In this document: positions 37,890 through 47,157 of the stretch, one piece after another | Numbering within the stretch: position 1 is the stretch's first letter | Layout of the letters: each line of letters opens with the position of its first letter | Source of the DNA: Bacteroidales bacterium | Lineage (GTDB): Bacteria > Bacteroidota > Bacteroidia > Bacteroidales > UBA932 | Reading direction: 5' to 3' | DNA length: 64,000 bases | Assembly: GCA_017625535.1 (NCBI GenBank) | Contig: JAGAKR010000021.1 | Span: forward strand, 62,001-126,000 | The notes under the pieces: generated by a model | Databases searched by the model: none | What the model was told of the DNA's origin: nothing | The model's input: only the letters and a program-made list of their open reading frames with translations | Made by a program: the position numbers and the translations under genes

Positions 37890-39893
37890 CTAAAAAATTA
37901 TCCTGTTAAGTTCTTTGGCAAAAAAGTTCCTCACCTGCATAAGGGTTGCCAATTGCCCCATAAGTTCGTTCTGCAGTTCCACATCCTTCTCCTTCTGCGC
38001 CCTGCCCAATTCCTCTGTAAGGTTCATTGCCGCCTGGGCCGTAACTTTGGCCTTGTATATGAGGATGGATTTCGGCACCACCCTGCCAAGGACATTCCTC
38101 TCCGGAACCAGAGACTTGCTGAACTGCTGTATTGTAAGTGTATAAGGCTGTATGAACAGGTCGGCCACAATCTTTGAGACCTCCCCATTGGGGTGGTTCA
38201 TGAAGTACCTGAGCACTTTGTCGCTCTCGTGTTCCTTAAGCCTGTAATATTCATCAAAAATCTCCTTGTACTGCAGGTTCTGCAGTTCCAGATCATCATT
38301 CTGCAATTGGGCAAGGATATATTGGGCTACAGTCTGTTCTTCATCCTGCTGCATACCGTATGCAAACTCCTCATCCACGTGGATTGGGAGATTCCCGAAT
38401 TTCAAAAGATAATAGAGTATCTCCTTCTCCGCCTCACTGCAGTATGTATTTACCACAAATCCGGGGATATTCTTCCCGCCTTGCGGCTCTTTCACAGCAT
38501 ATGTCTGGTTATCCGCAGCCTGTATCCCCTGCAGCCTCTCAATCCTCTCCTGCTCCCTTTTCTGCTGGTAAAAATTCTCACTCTGCTTCTTGTGGCGCAG
38601 TTTGGCCACCTCCTGCTGCAGCAACTCCTCCTTTATATTCAGTTTGGAGGCTGTCTGCTCTATATACACAGCCCTTACTATGGCGTCCGGTATTACGGCA
38701 ATGCTGTTTACAACTTCACCTATCAGCCTGGCCCTCTGCAACGGATCTTTGCTCAACTCCTGCTGCAACAGCCTCTGTTTGAAGCTGATGAAGTCCTCCT
38801 CATTGTTTGCAAGAAAATCCAGCAGCTGCTCCCTGGTATGCTTCCTTGCAAATGAATCCGGGTCTTCTCCGTCGGGAAAAAGGGCCACCTTTATCTCAAG
38901 CCCCTCTTCCAGAAGCATGTCTATTCCCCTGAGGGATGCCTTTATTCCCGCCCAGTCCCCGTCATACAGCACTGTAACCTTGTTGGTAAACCTCTTTATA
39001 AGTTGTATCTGGCCTGTGGTGAGAGATGTCCCGCTGCTGGCAACAACATTCTCCACTCCGGCCTGATGGAATGAAATCACATCTGTATACCCCTCAACAA
39101 GGTAACATTTCTGCTCTCTGGCAATGGCCTGCTTTGCCTCATAAATGCCGTAGAGGACCTTGTTCTTTACATAAACCTCACTCTCCGGCGAGTTTATATA
39201 TTTTGCAACCTCCTTGTCTTTCCTTAAAGTACGGCCTCCAAAGGCTATCACCTTTCCGCTTATGCTCCTTATTGGGAACATCACCCTCTCGTAGAAGCGG
39301 TCCAGCAGTTCCCCGGTCCCATCCCTCTCTATTGTAAGGCCAACCTCAACAAGGTGCTCCTTCTTGTACCCTTTCCTCTGGGCATTGTGGGTGAACTCCC
39401 TCCTTTTGTTTGGGGCGTAGCCAAGCAGGAACTTCTCTATTGTGGCATCTGTAAAGCCGCGCTCTTTAAAATAACTGAGCCCTATTGCAATCCCTTCATC
39501 ACTCTTGAGCAGCTGTTCAGTATAGAATTTCTGGGCAAAGTCATTCACTATAAGGAGCGATTCGTGATGCAGCCTCTGCTGTATATCCTCCTGCGTCTCC
39601 TCTTTCTCCTTTACCTCAATTCCGTATTTGTGGCCAAGATACTTCAGGGCCTCAACATAACTCATCTGCTCGTGCTCCATCACAAAACTCACCACGCTGC
39701 CGGCCTTGCCGCAGCCAAAGCACTTGTAGATTCCCTTGCTTGGGGATACCGAGAAACTCGGGGTTTTCTCGTGATGGAACGGACAACACGCAATGTAGTT
39801 TGCCCCCCTCCTCTTCAGGGAGACAAAATCACTTACCACCTCCTCTATTCGGGCGGTGTCAAGGATGCGGTCTACAGTTGCGCGGTCTATCAT
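37890..39893 (-). CDS. dnaG: DNA primase
   Basis: The 667-residue primase synthesises RNA primers at the replication fork. The N-terminal zinc domain has [11 protein letters not shown] and KCFGCGKAG (CHC2 type). The catalytic TOPRIM core has [15 protein letters not shown] and [13 protein letters not shown] with its acidic metal ligands. A helical C-terminal domain (about 440-667) would bind the DnaB helicase. Confidence 0.97.
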   Translation of the reverse strand: MIDRATVDRILDTARIEEVVSDFVSLKRRGANYIACCPFHHEKTPSFSVSPSKGIYKCFGCGKAGSVVSFVMEHEQMSYVEALKYLGHKYGIEVKEKEETQEDIQQRLHHESLLIVNDFAQKFYTEQLLKSDEGIAIGLSYFKERGFTDATIEKFLLGYAPNKRREFTHNAQRKGYKKEHLVEVGLTIERDGTGELLDRFYERVMFPIRSISGKVIAFGGRTLRKDKEVAKYINSPESEVYVKNKVLYGIYEAKQAIAREQKCYLVEGYTDVISFHQAGVENVVASSGTSLTTGQIQLIKRFTNKVTVLYDGDWAGIKASLRGIDMLLEEGLEIKVALFPDGEDPDSFARKHTREQLLDFLANNEEDFISFKQRLLQQELSKDPLQRARLIGEVVNSIAVIPDAIVRAVYIEQTASKLNIKEELLQQEVAKLRHKKQSENFYQQKREQERIERLQGIQAADNQTYAVKEPQGGKNIPGFVVNTYCSEAEKEILYYLLKFGNLPIHVDEEFAYGMQQDEEQTVAQYILAQLQNDDLELQNLQYKEIFDEYYRLKEHESDKVLRYFMNHPNGEVSKIVADLFIQPYTLTIQQFSKSLVPERNVLGRVVPKSILIYKAKVTAQAAMNLTEELGRAQKEKDVELQNELMGQLATLMQVRNFFAKELNRIIF

Positions 39894-39936
39894 AAACCAA
39901 AACTTTACGTTTTGTAATATATTGCGTTATATCCCT

Positions 39937-41049
39937 CTACTTCTGTTTGTAAGCCTGAGCCTGTGCATTTATAAGCTCCTGGTCCTCAAAGTAGTTGATC
40001 TTCATTGCAGCCTTAACCTCCTCAAGTGTCTGGGCTGCTTTAGCCCTGGCCTCCTGTGAACCTTTGCGCAATATCTCATATACTTTAGGGATGTCCTGCT
40101 CATATTGTTTCCTTCTCTCGCGGATAGGGGCAAGGAACTCCTCCATAATGTTGAACAGGAATTTCTTGCAGGTACCGTCTCCAAGGCCGCCACGACGGTA
40201 ATGGTCCTTCATCTCATCCAGATTTGCATACTCAGGAAGATATTTTGCAAAATGCTCGGGAGTACTGAAAGCATCAAGGTATGTGAACACCACGTTGCCC
40301 TCAACGTGTCCCGGATCGGTAATCTGAAGATGCTCAGGATCTGTAAACATACTGTTCACCTTCTTCTTTATCTCTTTTGAAGTATCTGAAAGATAAATGC
40401 AGTTGCCAAGGGATTTGCTCATCTTGGCCTTTCCGTCTGTACCAGGGAGACGGCAGCAGATGGAATTTTCTGGAAGCATCATCTCCGGAAGCACAAGTGT
40501 TTCACCGTAAGTGGTGTTGAACTTATGCACAATCTCGCGTGTCTGCTCAATCATAGGGGCCTGGTCAACGCCAACAGGGACAACCGTTGCCTTGAAAGCT
40601 GTAATGTCAGATGCCTGGCTTATAGGATATGTGAAGAATCCTACAGGGGTACCCTTCTTGTTTGAGTTCTCATCATCCTCCGAAAATCCCCTCAACTGTA
40701 TCTCCTGTTTTACGGTAGGGTTCCTCTGCAGACGCTGCACTGTTACAAGGTTCATATAATAGAATGCCAACTCACAGAGTTCAGGCACCTGCGACTGTAT
40801 GAAGATTGTACATTTTTCAGGGTCAAGACCTGCCGAAAGGTAATCCAATGCCACCTCAATAATGTTCTGGCGCACCTTCTCCGGATTATCTGCATTGTCA
40901 GTAAGAGCCTGAGCATCAGCTATCATAATGAATATCTTGTCAAATCCACCGCTGTTCTGCAGCTCAACCCTCCTCTTGAGTGAGCCCACATAGTGCCCAA
41001 GATGCAGTCTGCCTGTAGGGCGGTCTCCTGTAAGAATAATCTTTTCCAT
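39937..41049 (-). CDS. trpS: Tryptophanyl-tRNA synthetase
   Basis: The 370-residue class I synthetase has [16 protein letters not shown] with the HIGH-equivalent HLGH, and KMSKSLGN as second signature. It is slightly longer than the E. coli enzyme. A TACCTTTG box at 41099-41106 is its likely promoter element. It heads the same-strand run trpS, dnaG, metG. Confidence 0.96.
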   Translation of the reverse strand: MEKIILTGDRPTGRLHLGHYVGSLKRRVELQNSGGFDKIFIMIADAQALTDNADNPEKVRQNIIEVALDYLSAGLDPEKCTIFIQSQVPELCELAFYYMNLVTVQRLQRNPTVKQEIQLRGFSEDDENSNKKGTPVGFFTYPISQASDITAFKATVVPVGVDQAPMIEQTREIVHKFNTTYGETLVLPEMMLPENSICCRLPGTDGKAKMSKSLGNCIYLSDTSKEIKKKVNSMFTDPEHLQITDPGHVEGNVVFTYLDAFSTPEHFAKYLPEYANLDEMKDHYRRGGLGDGTCKKFLFNIMEEFLAPIRERRKQYEQDIPKVYEILRKGSQEARAKAAQTLEEVKAAMKINYFEDQELINAQAQAYKQK

Positions 41050-41098
41050 ATATGTTTATATTATATTATTGCCTGTATGTAATGCATTAAACAAACTA

Positions 41099-41106
41099 CA
41101 AAGGTA
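41099..41106 (-). promoter_or_regulatory. -7 box for trpS
   Basis: The minus strand reads TACCTTTG, 50 bases before the trpS ATG. No clear -33 at normal spacing. Confidence 0.4.
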
Positions 41107-41138
41107 ATCAAAAACTTTTTATATAAGTAAATAAGAAA

Positions 41139-41165
41139 CCCGCAGCCTCAGGTTGAGATTGCGGG
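41139..41165 (-). terminator. Terminator after M48 peptidase gene
   Basis: CCCGCA pairs with TGCGGG, with an inner CTCA/TGAG stem; on the minus strand TTTCTTATTT follows. Confidence 0.7.
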
Positions 41166-41187
41166 CAAATCCTACAGGTGCAGATGC

Positions 41188-41994
41188 CTACAGTTCAGGC
41201 TTTGTCCTTATAGCCTCCTTAAGGGCCGCTATCCTTTTCTCATCGCTTGGATGAGTGCTTAAGAAATCACTCTTTCCGGCAGTTTTACCATCCATCATCT
41301 TCTCCCAGAAAGCAGGAGCGGCATTCACATCATAACCGGCAATATCCATAATGTACATTCCAATCTTGTCCGCCTCATACTCATGCTTCCTTGAATAAGG
41401 GAGCAACACACCTGCCTGCGAGCCTACTGCAAAACCTATATTGAACAGATTCTGTGCCACCGCACCTTTCTTCTCCCCTATTATCTCACCTGCAGCACTT
41501 CCAATCAGATTCATTACAGACTGCTGGCTCATCCTCTCATTTCCGTGCTTTGCAATTGCGTGGGCCATCTCGTGCCCCATAACAACAGCAATATAATCCG
41601 GAGTATCTGCATACTTCATAATCCCCTCATAAAACACAATTTTTCCCGACGGCATACAGAAGGCATTCACCTGGTCAGAATTCACCAGTTTGAACTCCCA
41701 ATTCAGACCCTTCAGGGCACCGCTCTGCCCATTCTTATTCAAATAAGACTCCAGAGCCGCCACCATCTTTGTACCAACCTCCCTAACCATTTTTGTTGCA
41801 GCAGCATCTTTTGAAACCGTTGCCGTACTCATAAACTCCGCATAAGACTGGTCAGACAACGCCATAATCTCACTGTCGGAAAACAGGAGCATCTGCTTTC
41901 TCCCTGTAAACGAAACAACGCCACAAGAAACCGCCATAAAGGCCACGGCAGCAAATGCCGCCACTATCTTCAAAGATTTTCCCATAAAATTCAA
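41188..41994 (-). CDS. M48-family metallopeptidase lipoprotein
   Basis: The 268-residue protein has a lipoprotein signal with lipid Cys in FMAVSCG and the zinc motif HEMAH in VVMGHEMAHAIAKHG, with the third ligand Glu in HEYEADKIG. This resembles periplasmic BepA/LoiP-type quality-control peptidases rather than membrane-embedded HtpX. The ATG three codons in (MGKSLKIV) may be the real start. Single-gene unit with its own terminator. Confidence 0.9.
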   Translation of the reverse strand: MNFMGKSLKIVAAFAAVAFMAVSCGVVSFTGRKQMLLFSDSEIMALSDQSYAEFMSTATVSKDAAATKMVREVGTKMVAALESYLNKNGQSGALKGLNWEFKLVNSDQVNAFCMPSGKIVFYEGIMKYADTPDYIAVVMGHEMAHAIAKHGNERMSQQSVMNLIGSAAGEIIGEKKGAVAQNLFNIGFAVGSQAGVLLPYSRKHEYEADKIGMYIMDIAGYDVNAAPAFWEKMMDGKTAGKSDFLSTHPSDEKRIAALKEAIRTKPEL

Positions 41995-42052
41995 TTATTT
42001 GTTCTTTTCTGTAAAGATAAACATAGCAACTGACATTTCATCCCAACAAAAC

Positions 42053-42083
42053 AAAAAAAGCACCCAATTTCTTGAGTGCTTTT
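42053..42083 (-). terminator. Terminator after tRNA-Asn
   Basis: AAAAGCACTC pairs with GGGTGCTTTT on the minus strand, followed by a T-run. Confidence 0.8.
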
Positions 42084-42086
42084 CTG

Positions 42087-42160
42087 CTCCTGAACCAGGA
42101 CTTGAACCTGGGACCCTCTGATTAACAGTCAGATGCTCTAACCAACTGAGCTATTCAGGA
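42087..42160 (-). tRNA. trnN: tRNA-Asn (GTT)
   Basis: The minus strand folds as a 74-nt tRNA: acceptor stem TCCTGAA/TTCAGGA, D arm GCTC...GAGC, anticodon arm TCTGA-CTGTTAA-TCAGA with anticodon GTT, T arm CCAGG-TTCAAGT-CCTGG, and discriminator G. No encoded CCA. A terminator follows directly. Confidence 0.97.
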
Positions 42161-42257
42161 ATTTATGTCCGCTAACGTTCGTTTCGTTTAGCGGGTACAA
42201 AAGTATGACAAATTTTCTTACGCTCCAAATTTTTTAGCAAAAAAATGTTAAAAATTT

Positions 42258-42265
42258 TATCTTTG
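42258..42265 (+). promoter_or_regulatory. -7 box for the HU-like membrane gene
   Basis: TATCTTTG lies 25 bases before the ATG at 42291. A -33 TTG is not evident. Confidence 0.45.
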
Positions 42266-42290
42266 TCTTAATTAAGCAACGGAGAATTTT

Positions 42291-43007
42291 ATGGACTTTA
42301 ACCTTATTTGCGCCCAGATTCAGGAGTTACTGATTAAGAATGAGAGAGTTGTGCTTCCAGGTACCGGAGAATTTGTTGTGGAGAGTTTTCCTGCCGCATT
42401 TTTGGAGGATGGGAAGACAATTGTCCCCCCAAGCAAAAAACTCCGCTTTATCCCTGTAACAGGGGAAGAAACAGGGAAGGCTGCATCAGGAGATCAGGAT
42501 GCGGTACTGGTGGAACTGTCGGGAAGAATAAGGGAGGCATTGGTACAGAATGGAGAGTTTGAGGTGCCCGGATTCGGCATTTTTGCAGACAATGGGGCCG
42601 GGGAGGTTAAATTCACCCTTGCTGAGGGGTTTGATTTTGCTCCCGACAACTTTGCCCTTGAATCCATCTCCCTTGAGGAGAATGAGCCTGTAGAGGAAAC
42701 AGTTGCCCCACAGGAAACAGTTGCAGAAGAACCAACCGCAGAAGAACCTTTGCAGGAGCCTGAAGCACCTGGAAAAATTGCAGAGCCGCTGAAGACAACT
42801 CCAGCAAAAGAACAGGAAGTCCACGATGTGGCAGCCAAAAAGGAGGCCAAGCGCAAATGGATGATGTGGGCAATTACAGCAGCGGTATTCCTGGCCGTAG
42901 TGGTATTGTTTATGATCCTGTTCAAGGAAGATATGAAAGGAATACTTCAGAACCTGCTCTATACAAAAGAAGAACTTGAGATAATGCAGAAATGGGCTGC
43001 ACAATAG
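42291..43007 (+). CDS. Membrane-anchored HU-like domain protein
   Basis: The 238-residue protein has an N-terminal HU/CCDC81-like region (about 1-125) with LIKNERVVLPGTGEFVVE and then a second similar unit around NGEFEVPGFGIFADN. A Glu/Pro/Val-rich linker (about 130-175), one TM segment (about 190-210, WAITAAVFLAVVVLFMIL) and a short tail follow. Bacteroidota proteins of this type often end in a SPOR domain, which is absent here. Whether it binds DNA or envelope partners is unknown. HU itself is encoded convergently next door. Confidence 0.75.
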   Translation: MDFNLICAQIQELLIKNERVVLPGTGEFVVESFPAAFLEDGKTIVPPSKKLRFIPVTGEETGKAASGDQDAVLVELSGRIREALVQNGEFEVPGFGIFADNGAGEVKFTLAEGFDFAPDNFALESISLEENEPVEETVAPQETVAEEPTAEEPLQEPEAPGKIAEPLKTTPAKEQEVHDVAAKKEAKRKWMMWAITAAVFLAVVVLFMILFKEDMKGILQNLLYTKEELEIMQKWAAQ

Positions 43008-43033
43008 TGCACCAACTTACGTGAAGAAAATGC

Positions 43034-43063
43034 ATTCAGGCGGTCCAAAAGGGCCGCCTGAAT
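43034..43063. terminator. Hairpin between convergent genes
   Basis: ATTCAGGCGG-T-CC pairs with GG-G-CCGCCTGAAT around AAAA. It is symmetrical, lies between two stops, and probably ends both transcripts, although the T-runs are weak. Confidence 0.6.
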
Positions 43064-43067
43064 TGAC

Positions 43068-43325
43068 TTAATCAAGCATCTGGGTTCTGAATTTCACCAC
43101 CTTTTTGCCGGGAATAGTAATCATCTCCCTTGTGTTCAGGCTCATTGTGCGCCTCTCTTTACGGTCCTTTATCATAAAGGAGCCGAATCCGCGCAGAAAT
43201 ACATCCTCCTTCTTCTTTAAAGTGTCTGAAACAATACCCAATACAGAGTTCAAAAAGTCATTGCTTTGCGCTAATGTAAGTCCGGTTTCCTGTGAAAGTC
43301 TCTTCACCAGCTGTTTCTTGTTCAT
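43068..43325 (-). CDS. HU/IHF-family DNA-binding protein
   Basis: The 85-residue nucleoid protein starts at MNKKQLVKRLSQETGLT. The typical GFGSFMIKDRKERRTMSLNT leads into the DNA-binding arm, which here is ITIPGKKVVKF; a Pro intercalates in HU and IHF. The frame is open nine codons further upstream, but the chosen ATG fits the family. It is divergent from the mechanosensitive channel gene. Confidence 0.93.
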   Translation of the reverse strand: MNKKQLVKRLSQETGLTLAQSNDFLNSVLGIVSDTLKKKEDVFLRGFGSFMIKDRKERRTMSLNTREMITIPGKKVVKFRTQMLD

Positions 43326-43392
43326 AGCAACCAGATTTTTCCTCAATAACAATTTCCAATATGCATTGTTTAATGAATAGACGGAAAATACA

Positions 43393-44394
43393 ATGCAACA
43401 AATGGAAAAGAAGAAAGCAGAAAAAAGCTGGACAAGGTACTACTTCCAGAAACTCTGGTGGAAAGTGCTGGTTACAGCACTCCTTTTGGGTACAATAATA
43501 GCTGTGCCGCTAATATGGGACAAAGAGCACAAACTGGTTTCCCTGTTCCTGAGGTTCAATGCAATAGCCATAACTGGAATGTTTATGGCAATACTCAATG
43601 TAATCCTGAAGGCAACTTATGAATTGCTCTATAGCAAGGTGAAGTACCGGAAAACCTCCCTCAAAGGGGGATTCCAGATAATGCAGATAATAATGTTCTT
43701 CATTGGAGGGATTATAATTGTTGCAATCCTTATGGACAAGTCACCTGCCAAACTGCTCACCGGCCTGGGTGCTTTTGCAGCAGTGCTCTCATTCATATTC
43801 AAGGATACCATCCTGGGATTTGTATCGGGAATACAGCTCAGTTCCAATGATATGGTCCGCCCCGGTGACTGGATTGTGGTCCCGGGCACACTTGCCAACG
43901 GTGTTGTTACAGACATCTCCCTCATTACCGTAAAGGTGCAGAACTTCGACAACACTATTGTTACTGTGCCAACCTACTCCCTTGTAACAACATCTTTCCA
44001 GAACTGGAGGGGAATGGATGAGAGCGGAGGGAGGAGGATGACAGTAAACCTTAACATAGATATGGACTATGTCCATTTCTGTACTCCCGACGAATTGGTG
44101 CAGTTGAAAGACACAGTGCAGATACCTGCCAATGCGGATAAGATTACCAACCTGGAACTCTACAGGATATACCTGGCCACATACATACACCGCCATCCCG
44201 GGATAAACAACAGCATACTTACAATGGTCAGGTATATGGACCCAACCTCCACCGGTTTGCCTGTGCAGATATACTGCTTTACCCGCAACAAGAGCTGGGT
44301 AATTTATGAGGGGGTGAAATCCCAGATTACAGAGCACGCAATAGCGGTGGCACCACAGTTCGGACTCAAGATCTTCAACTGGGGGGAGGGATGA
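43393..44394 (+). CDS. MscS-family mechanosensitive channel (YbdG-like)
   Basis: The 333-residue protein has four or so TM segments (about 25-42, 55-78, 95-112, 120-140). Its pore-lining helix region is LLTGLGAFAAVLSFIFKD, followed by the MscS beta domain with VRPGDWIVVPGTLANGVVTD. A C-terminal soluble domain follows. The layout fits YbdG-like channels that release solutes on hypo-osmotic shock. A second ATG three codons in is possible. Confidence 0.88.
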   Translation: MQQMEKKKAEKSWTRYYFQKLWWKVLVTALLLGTIIAVPLIWDKEHKLVSLFLRFNAIAITGMFMAILNVILKATYELLYSKVKYRKTSLKGGFQIMQIIMFFIGGIIIVAILMDKSPAKLLTGLGAFAAVLSFIFKDTILGFVSGIQLSSNDMVRPGDWIVVPGTLANGVVTDISLITVKVQNFDNTIVTVPTYSLVTTSFQNWRGMDESGGRRMTVNLNIDMDYVHFCTPDELVQLKDTVQIPANADKITNLELYRIYLATYIHRHPGINNSILTMVRYMDPTSTGLPVQIYCFTRNKSWVIYEGVKSQITEHAIAVAPQFGLKIFNWGEG

Positions 44395-44418
44395 TTTGGA
44401 CATTTGTACAAAGAATCC

Positions 44419-44426
44419 TAAATTTG
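44419..44426 (+). promoter_or_regulatory. -7 box close to the cutC start
   Basis: TAAATTTG with a TTG at 44396-44398 (20-base spacer). It is only four bases before the ATG at 44431, so if used, the transcript would have almost no leader. Confidence 0.35.
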
Positions 44427-44430
44427 GGAT

Positions 44431-45180
44431 ATGGATTCAAAATACACATTTGAGATTTGCAGCGGCTCACTGGAGAGTGCGCTCAATGCACAGCAGGCAG
44501 GGGCACAAAGGGTTGAACTCTGCTCTGCACTTTCCCTTGGGGGAATAACCCCATCATACGGCCTTATAGAGCAGGCACGCAGGAGGTTGAAAATAGACAT
44601 CAATGTACTTATCCGCCCAAGGCACGGAGATTTCCTATATGAATCAGAAGAGGTAGCGGTGATGATATCAGACATACAGACCTGTGCAAAGATTGGTGTA
44701 AACGGAGTTGTAATAGGGGCCTTGGACCCTTATGGCAATGTGGATATGGACAGTTGCAGGGCAATGGTTGCAGTAGCAAAGCATCTGGGGCTCTCCGTTA
44801 CATTCCACAGGGCAATTGACAGGGCCAGGGACATTTTCTCCGCTCTGGAAGATGTAATTTCACTGGGTGTTGACAGAGTCCTTACGTCGGGAGGAAAGCC
44901 ATCTGCCCTTGAAGGGCTGGAAAACCTTGCCCGGATGAACTCCATTGCTGCCGGGAGGACAATAATAATGCCCGGGGCAGGGGTAAATGCCGGCAATATA
45001 AAGGAGATACTTACTGTTTCTGGTGCCGGGGAGATACACTTTTCCGGATCCGAAAATTATGACTCCCCAATGATCTACAGAGAAGGAGTCTCATTTACAC
45101 CGGAGATACTTGGCGGAGACTTTACCCGCACAGAAAGTTCTGTAGAGAAAATTAAGGCCGCCATTGCGGCTGCAGGGTAG
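44431..45180 (+). CDS. cutC: CutC family protein
   Basis: The 249-residue TIM-barrel protein starts YTFEICSGSLESALNAQQAG and has LIRPRHGDFLYE and VTFHRAIDRARD, the family signatures. CutC was linked to copper tolerance in E. coli, but a direct copper role is disputed. It lies 36 bases after the mechanosensitive channel gene and could be cotranscribed with it or driven by a promoter just before the ATG. Confidence 0.92.
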   Translation: MDSKYTFEICSGSLESALNAQQAGAQRVELCSALSLGGITPSYGLIEQARRRLKIDINVLIRPRHGDFLYESEEVAVMISDIQTCAKIGVNGVVIGALDPYGNVDMDSCRAMVAVAKHLGLSVTFHRAIDRARDIFSALEDVISLGVDRVLTSGGKPSALEGLENLARMNSIAAGRTIIMPGAGVNAGNIKEILTVSGAGEIHFSGSENYDSPMIYREGVSFTPEILGGDFTRTESSVEKIKAAIAAAG

Positions 45181-45193
45181 GTGTGTCCATCAT

Positions 45194-45496
45194 TTACTCC
45201 CAATAATCGCACACTACCCTGCTCTCCCTGCATTTCTTGCAGAAATTGCTTATCTCCACGTGGGCAGGATATACTTTATAGGCAGCCAGATCCTCTTCGC
45301 TGCGGAACTTGCTTATGAGCACTGCATCATAGCTCATTTCAGTATGTTTGAAATCAATTCCAACCTCTGCAGAGACCAGTTGGGGAACAACGCCTACCAG
45401 GCCTTCAAGCCTCTGTTTCATCTGTTTGAGGTTTTCTTCTTTTGAGGCGCCTTCTGCAAAATCCTTGAAGCGCCACATAACTATGTGTACAAGCAT
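45194..45496 (-). CDS. Dabb (stress-responsive alpha-beta barrel) domain protein
   Basis: The 100-residue protein starts MLVHIVMWRFKD and has YDAVLISKFRSEEDLAAY and a final HVEISNF segment, typical of the dimeric ferredoxin-like Dabb fold. Substrate is unknown. It faces the M81 peptidase gene across a shared promoter region and converges on cutC. Confidence 0.85.
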   Translation of the reverse strand: MLVHIVMWRFKDFAEGASKEENLKQMKQRLEGLVGVVPQLVSAEVGIDFKHTEMSYDAVLISKFRSEEDLAAYKVYPAHVEISNFCKKCRESRVVCDYWE

Positions 45497-45515
45497 ATAA
45501 TTATAAATATTTTAA

Positions 45516-45538
45516 TATATTTGTTTTATACAAATATA
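45516..45538. promoter_or_regulatory. Face-to-face divergent -7 boxes
   Basis: The plus strand reads TATATTTG at 45516-45523 (toward the M81 gene), and the minus strand reads TATATTTG at 45531-45538 (toward the Dabb gene). The identical boxes point across each other, seven bases apart, so the two promoters should compete. Confidence 0.5.
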
Positions 45539-45544
45539 CACATT

Positions 45545-47089
45545 ATGAGGAACATTTTAGCCAAATCATTTCTATTGCCGCTAATGGTGGCCGTATTGTT
45601 TTCCTGCACACAGGAAAACAAGCTTCCCAAGATTGCAATTGCAGGAATAAAAATTGAATCCAGCACTTTCTCCCCTGCAAGGAGTACAGAGGAGTCGTTC
45701 AATGTTGCAATAGGGGATGAGATTTTTGATATGATCCCTTACCTTAACGAAGGGCAGCCACTGAGGGAGAGGGCTGAGTGGGTACCTGCTCTGGTTGCAC
45801 GAGCAACTCCGGGTGGTGCCGTAACAAGGGAGACATATGAGAAGTTTGTAAACATAATTTTGGATTCCCTCAAGGCAAACCTCCCTTTGGATGGCCTTGT
45901 GTATGATATCCATGGTGCAATGAGTGTTGTGGGACTTGATGATCCCGAGGGTGATATGATAAAGAGGATAAGGGAAGTTATAGGGAATGATGTGGTTGTA
46001 ACCACACCTATGGACCTCCACGGAAATGTATCCTGGACATTGGCAGAGAATTCTGATATGATCTGCTGTTACCGTATGGCTCCCCACGAGGATGCCTGGC
46101 AGACAAGGGAGAGGGCAGCCAGAATACTTATAGAGCGTCTGGAGAGCGGAAAAGGGAAACCGGAATTCAAAGCATATGTTCCGGTACCGATCCTGTTGCC
46201 GGGAGAGCAGACATCAACCCGTGTGGAACCTGCAAAATCGCTCTACGATCTTACATATCCCGAGCGTGAAGGGGTGATTGACGCTTCAATCTGGATAGGC
46301 TATGCCTGGGCTGATGAGCCGCGCAACCACGCAGTTGTAATGGCTACCGGAGATGACAGGGAGGCTGTTGTAAAAGCGGCAGAAGAGATTGCACAATACT
46401 TCTGGAGCGTACGCCACCAGTTTGATTTTGTGGCCCCTACAACTACTCTTGAGGAGTGTCTTGCAAATGCCCTTAAGAAGGATGCAAAAAGGCCTTACTA
46501 CATAAGTGATACAGGAGACAACCCAACAGCCGGAGGTGCAGGAGATGTAACCTGGACACTCACCCAACTGCTTGCACGCAAGGAATTCCGCAATGCAGAC
46601 GGGCCTGAACTCATATATGCTTCTCTTCCCGACAAAGATTTTGTGGCAAAAGCCAAGGAAGTTGGGATTGGCGGTAAAATTGATATGGTTGCTGGAGCGG
46701 AAGTTGATGACCGCTATGCACCCTCTGTGCGCCTGAAAGGTACCGTTACTGCAATATATGACCACCCTGTAAATTCAGAGGTGGCAGTAAAGGTGGGCAG
46801 CATTGATGTTATTGTAACGGAAATAAGGAAAGGATTCCACAAGGAGCACGAGTTTACAAAACTTGGACTCAATCCGCGCACTGCAGATATTGTTATGGTA
46901 AAAATAGGATATCTTGAACCTGAACTTTTCAATATGCAGGCAGACTGGATGATGGCCCTTACCCTTGGAGGCGTTAACCAGGATCTTGCAGGATTGCCAT
47001 ATCAGAGGATAAACCGTCCTATGTATCCTATAGACAAGGATATGCCTGATCCTGACCTTTCAGCCAAGATGGTTCCTTTTGTAGATTAA
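45545..47089 (+). CDS. M81 (MlrC-like) metallopeptidase lipoprotein
   Basis: The start is the ATG giving MRNILAKSFLLP; the longer frame begins upstream of the promoter. Of 514 residues, the first 18 or so form a lipoprotein signal (AVLFSCTQ). The MlrC N-domain shows KIAIAGIKIESSTFSP, TPMDLHGNVSW and MAPHEDAW with candidate zinc ligands; the C-domain has ISDTGDNPTAGGAGDVTW. MlrC cleaves linearised microcystin; family members here more likely hydrolyse other peptides or amides. A paralogue is at 57926-59506. Confidence 0.9.
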   Translation: MRNILAKSFLLPLMVAVLFSCTQENKLPKIAIAGIKIESSTFSPARSTEESFNVAIGDEIFDMIPYLNEGQPLRERAEWVPALVARATPGGAVTRETYEKFVNIILDSLKANLPLDGLVYDIHGAMSVVGLDDPEGDMIKRIREVIGNDVVVTTPMDLHGNVSWTLAENSDMICCYRMAPHEDAWQTRERAARILIERLESGKGKPEFKAYVPVPILLPGEQTSTRVEPAKSLYDLTYPEREGVIDASIWIGYAWADEPRNHAVVMATGDDREAVVKAAEEIAQYFWSVRHQFDFVAPTTTLEECLANALKKDAKRPYYISDTGDNPTAGGAGDVTWTLTQLLARKEFRNADGPELIYASLPDKDFVAKAKEVGIGGKIDMVAGAEVDDRYAPSVRLKGTVTAIYDHPVNSEVAVKVGSIDVIVTEIRKGFHKEHEFTKLGLNPRTADIVMVKIGYLEPELFNMQADWMMALTLGGVNQDLAGLPYQRINRPMYPIDKDMPDPDLSAKMVPFVD

Positions 47090-47110
47090 TTTTCAGGAAG
47101 TTGACATTAC

Positions 47111-47154
47111 AAGAAAACCGGATCAATTATATAAAAGATTGACCCGGTTTTCTT
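47111..47154. terminator. Bidirectional terminator
   Basis: AAGAAAACCGG-A-TCAAT pairs with ATTGA-C-CCGGTTTTCTT between the convergent M81 and oxidoreductase genes. Confidence 0.8.
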
Positions 47155-47157
47155 TTC

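Noticed and set aside
42168-42194. CCGCTAA/TTAGCGG inverted repeat upstream of the HU-like membrane gene
   Set aside because: Short and without partner sites; could be a chance palindrome near the tRNA, so not listed as a regulator site.
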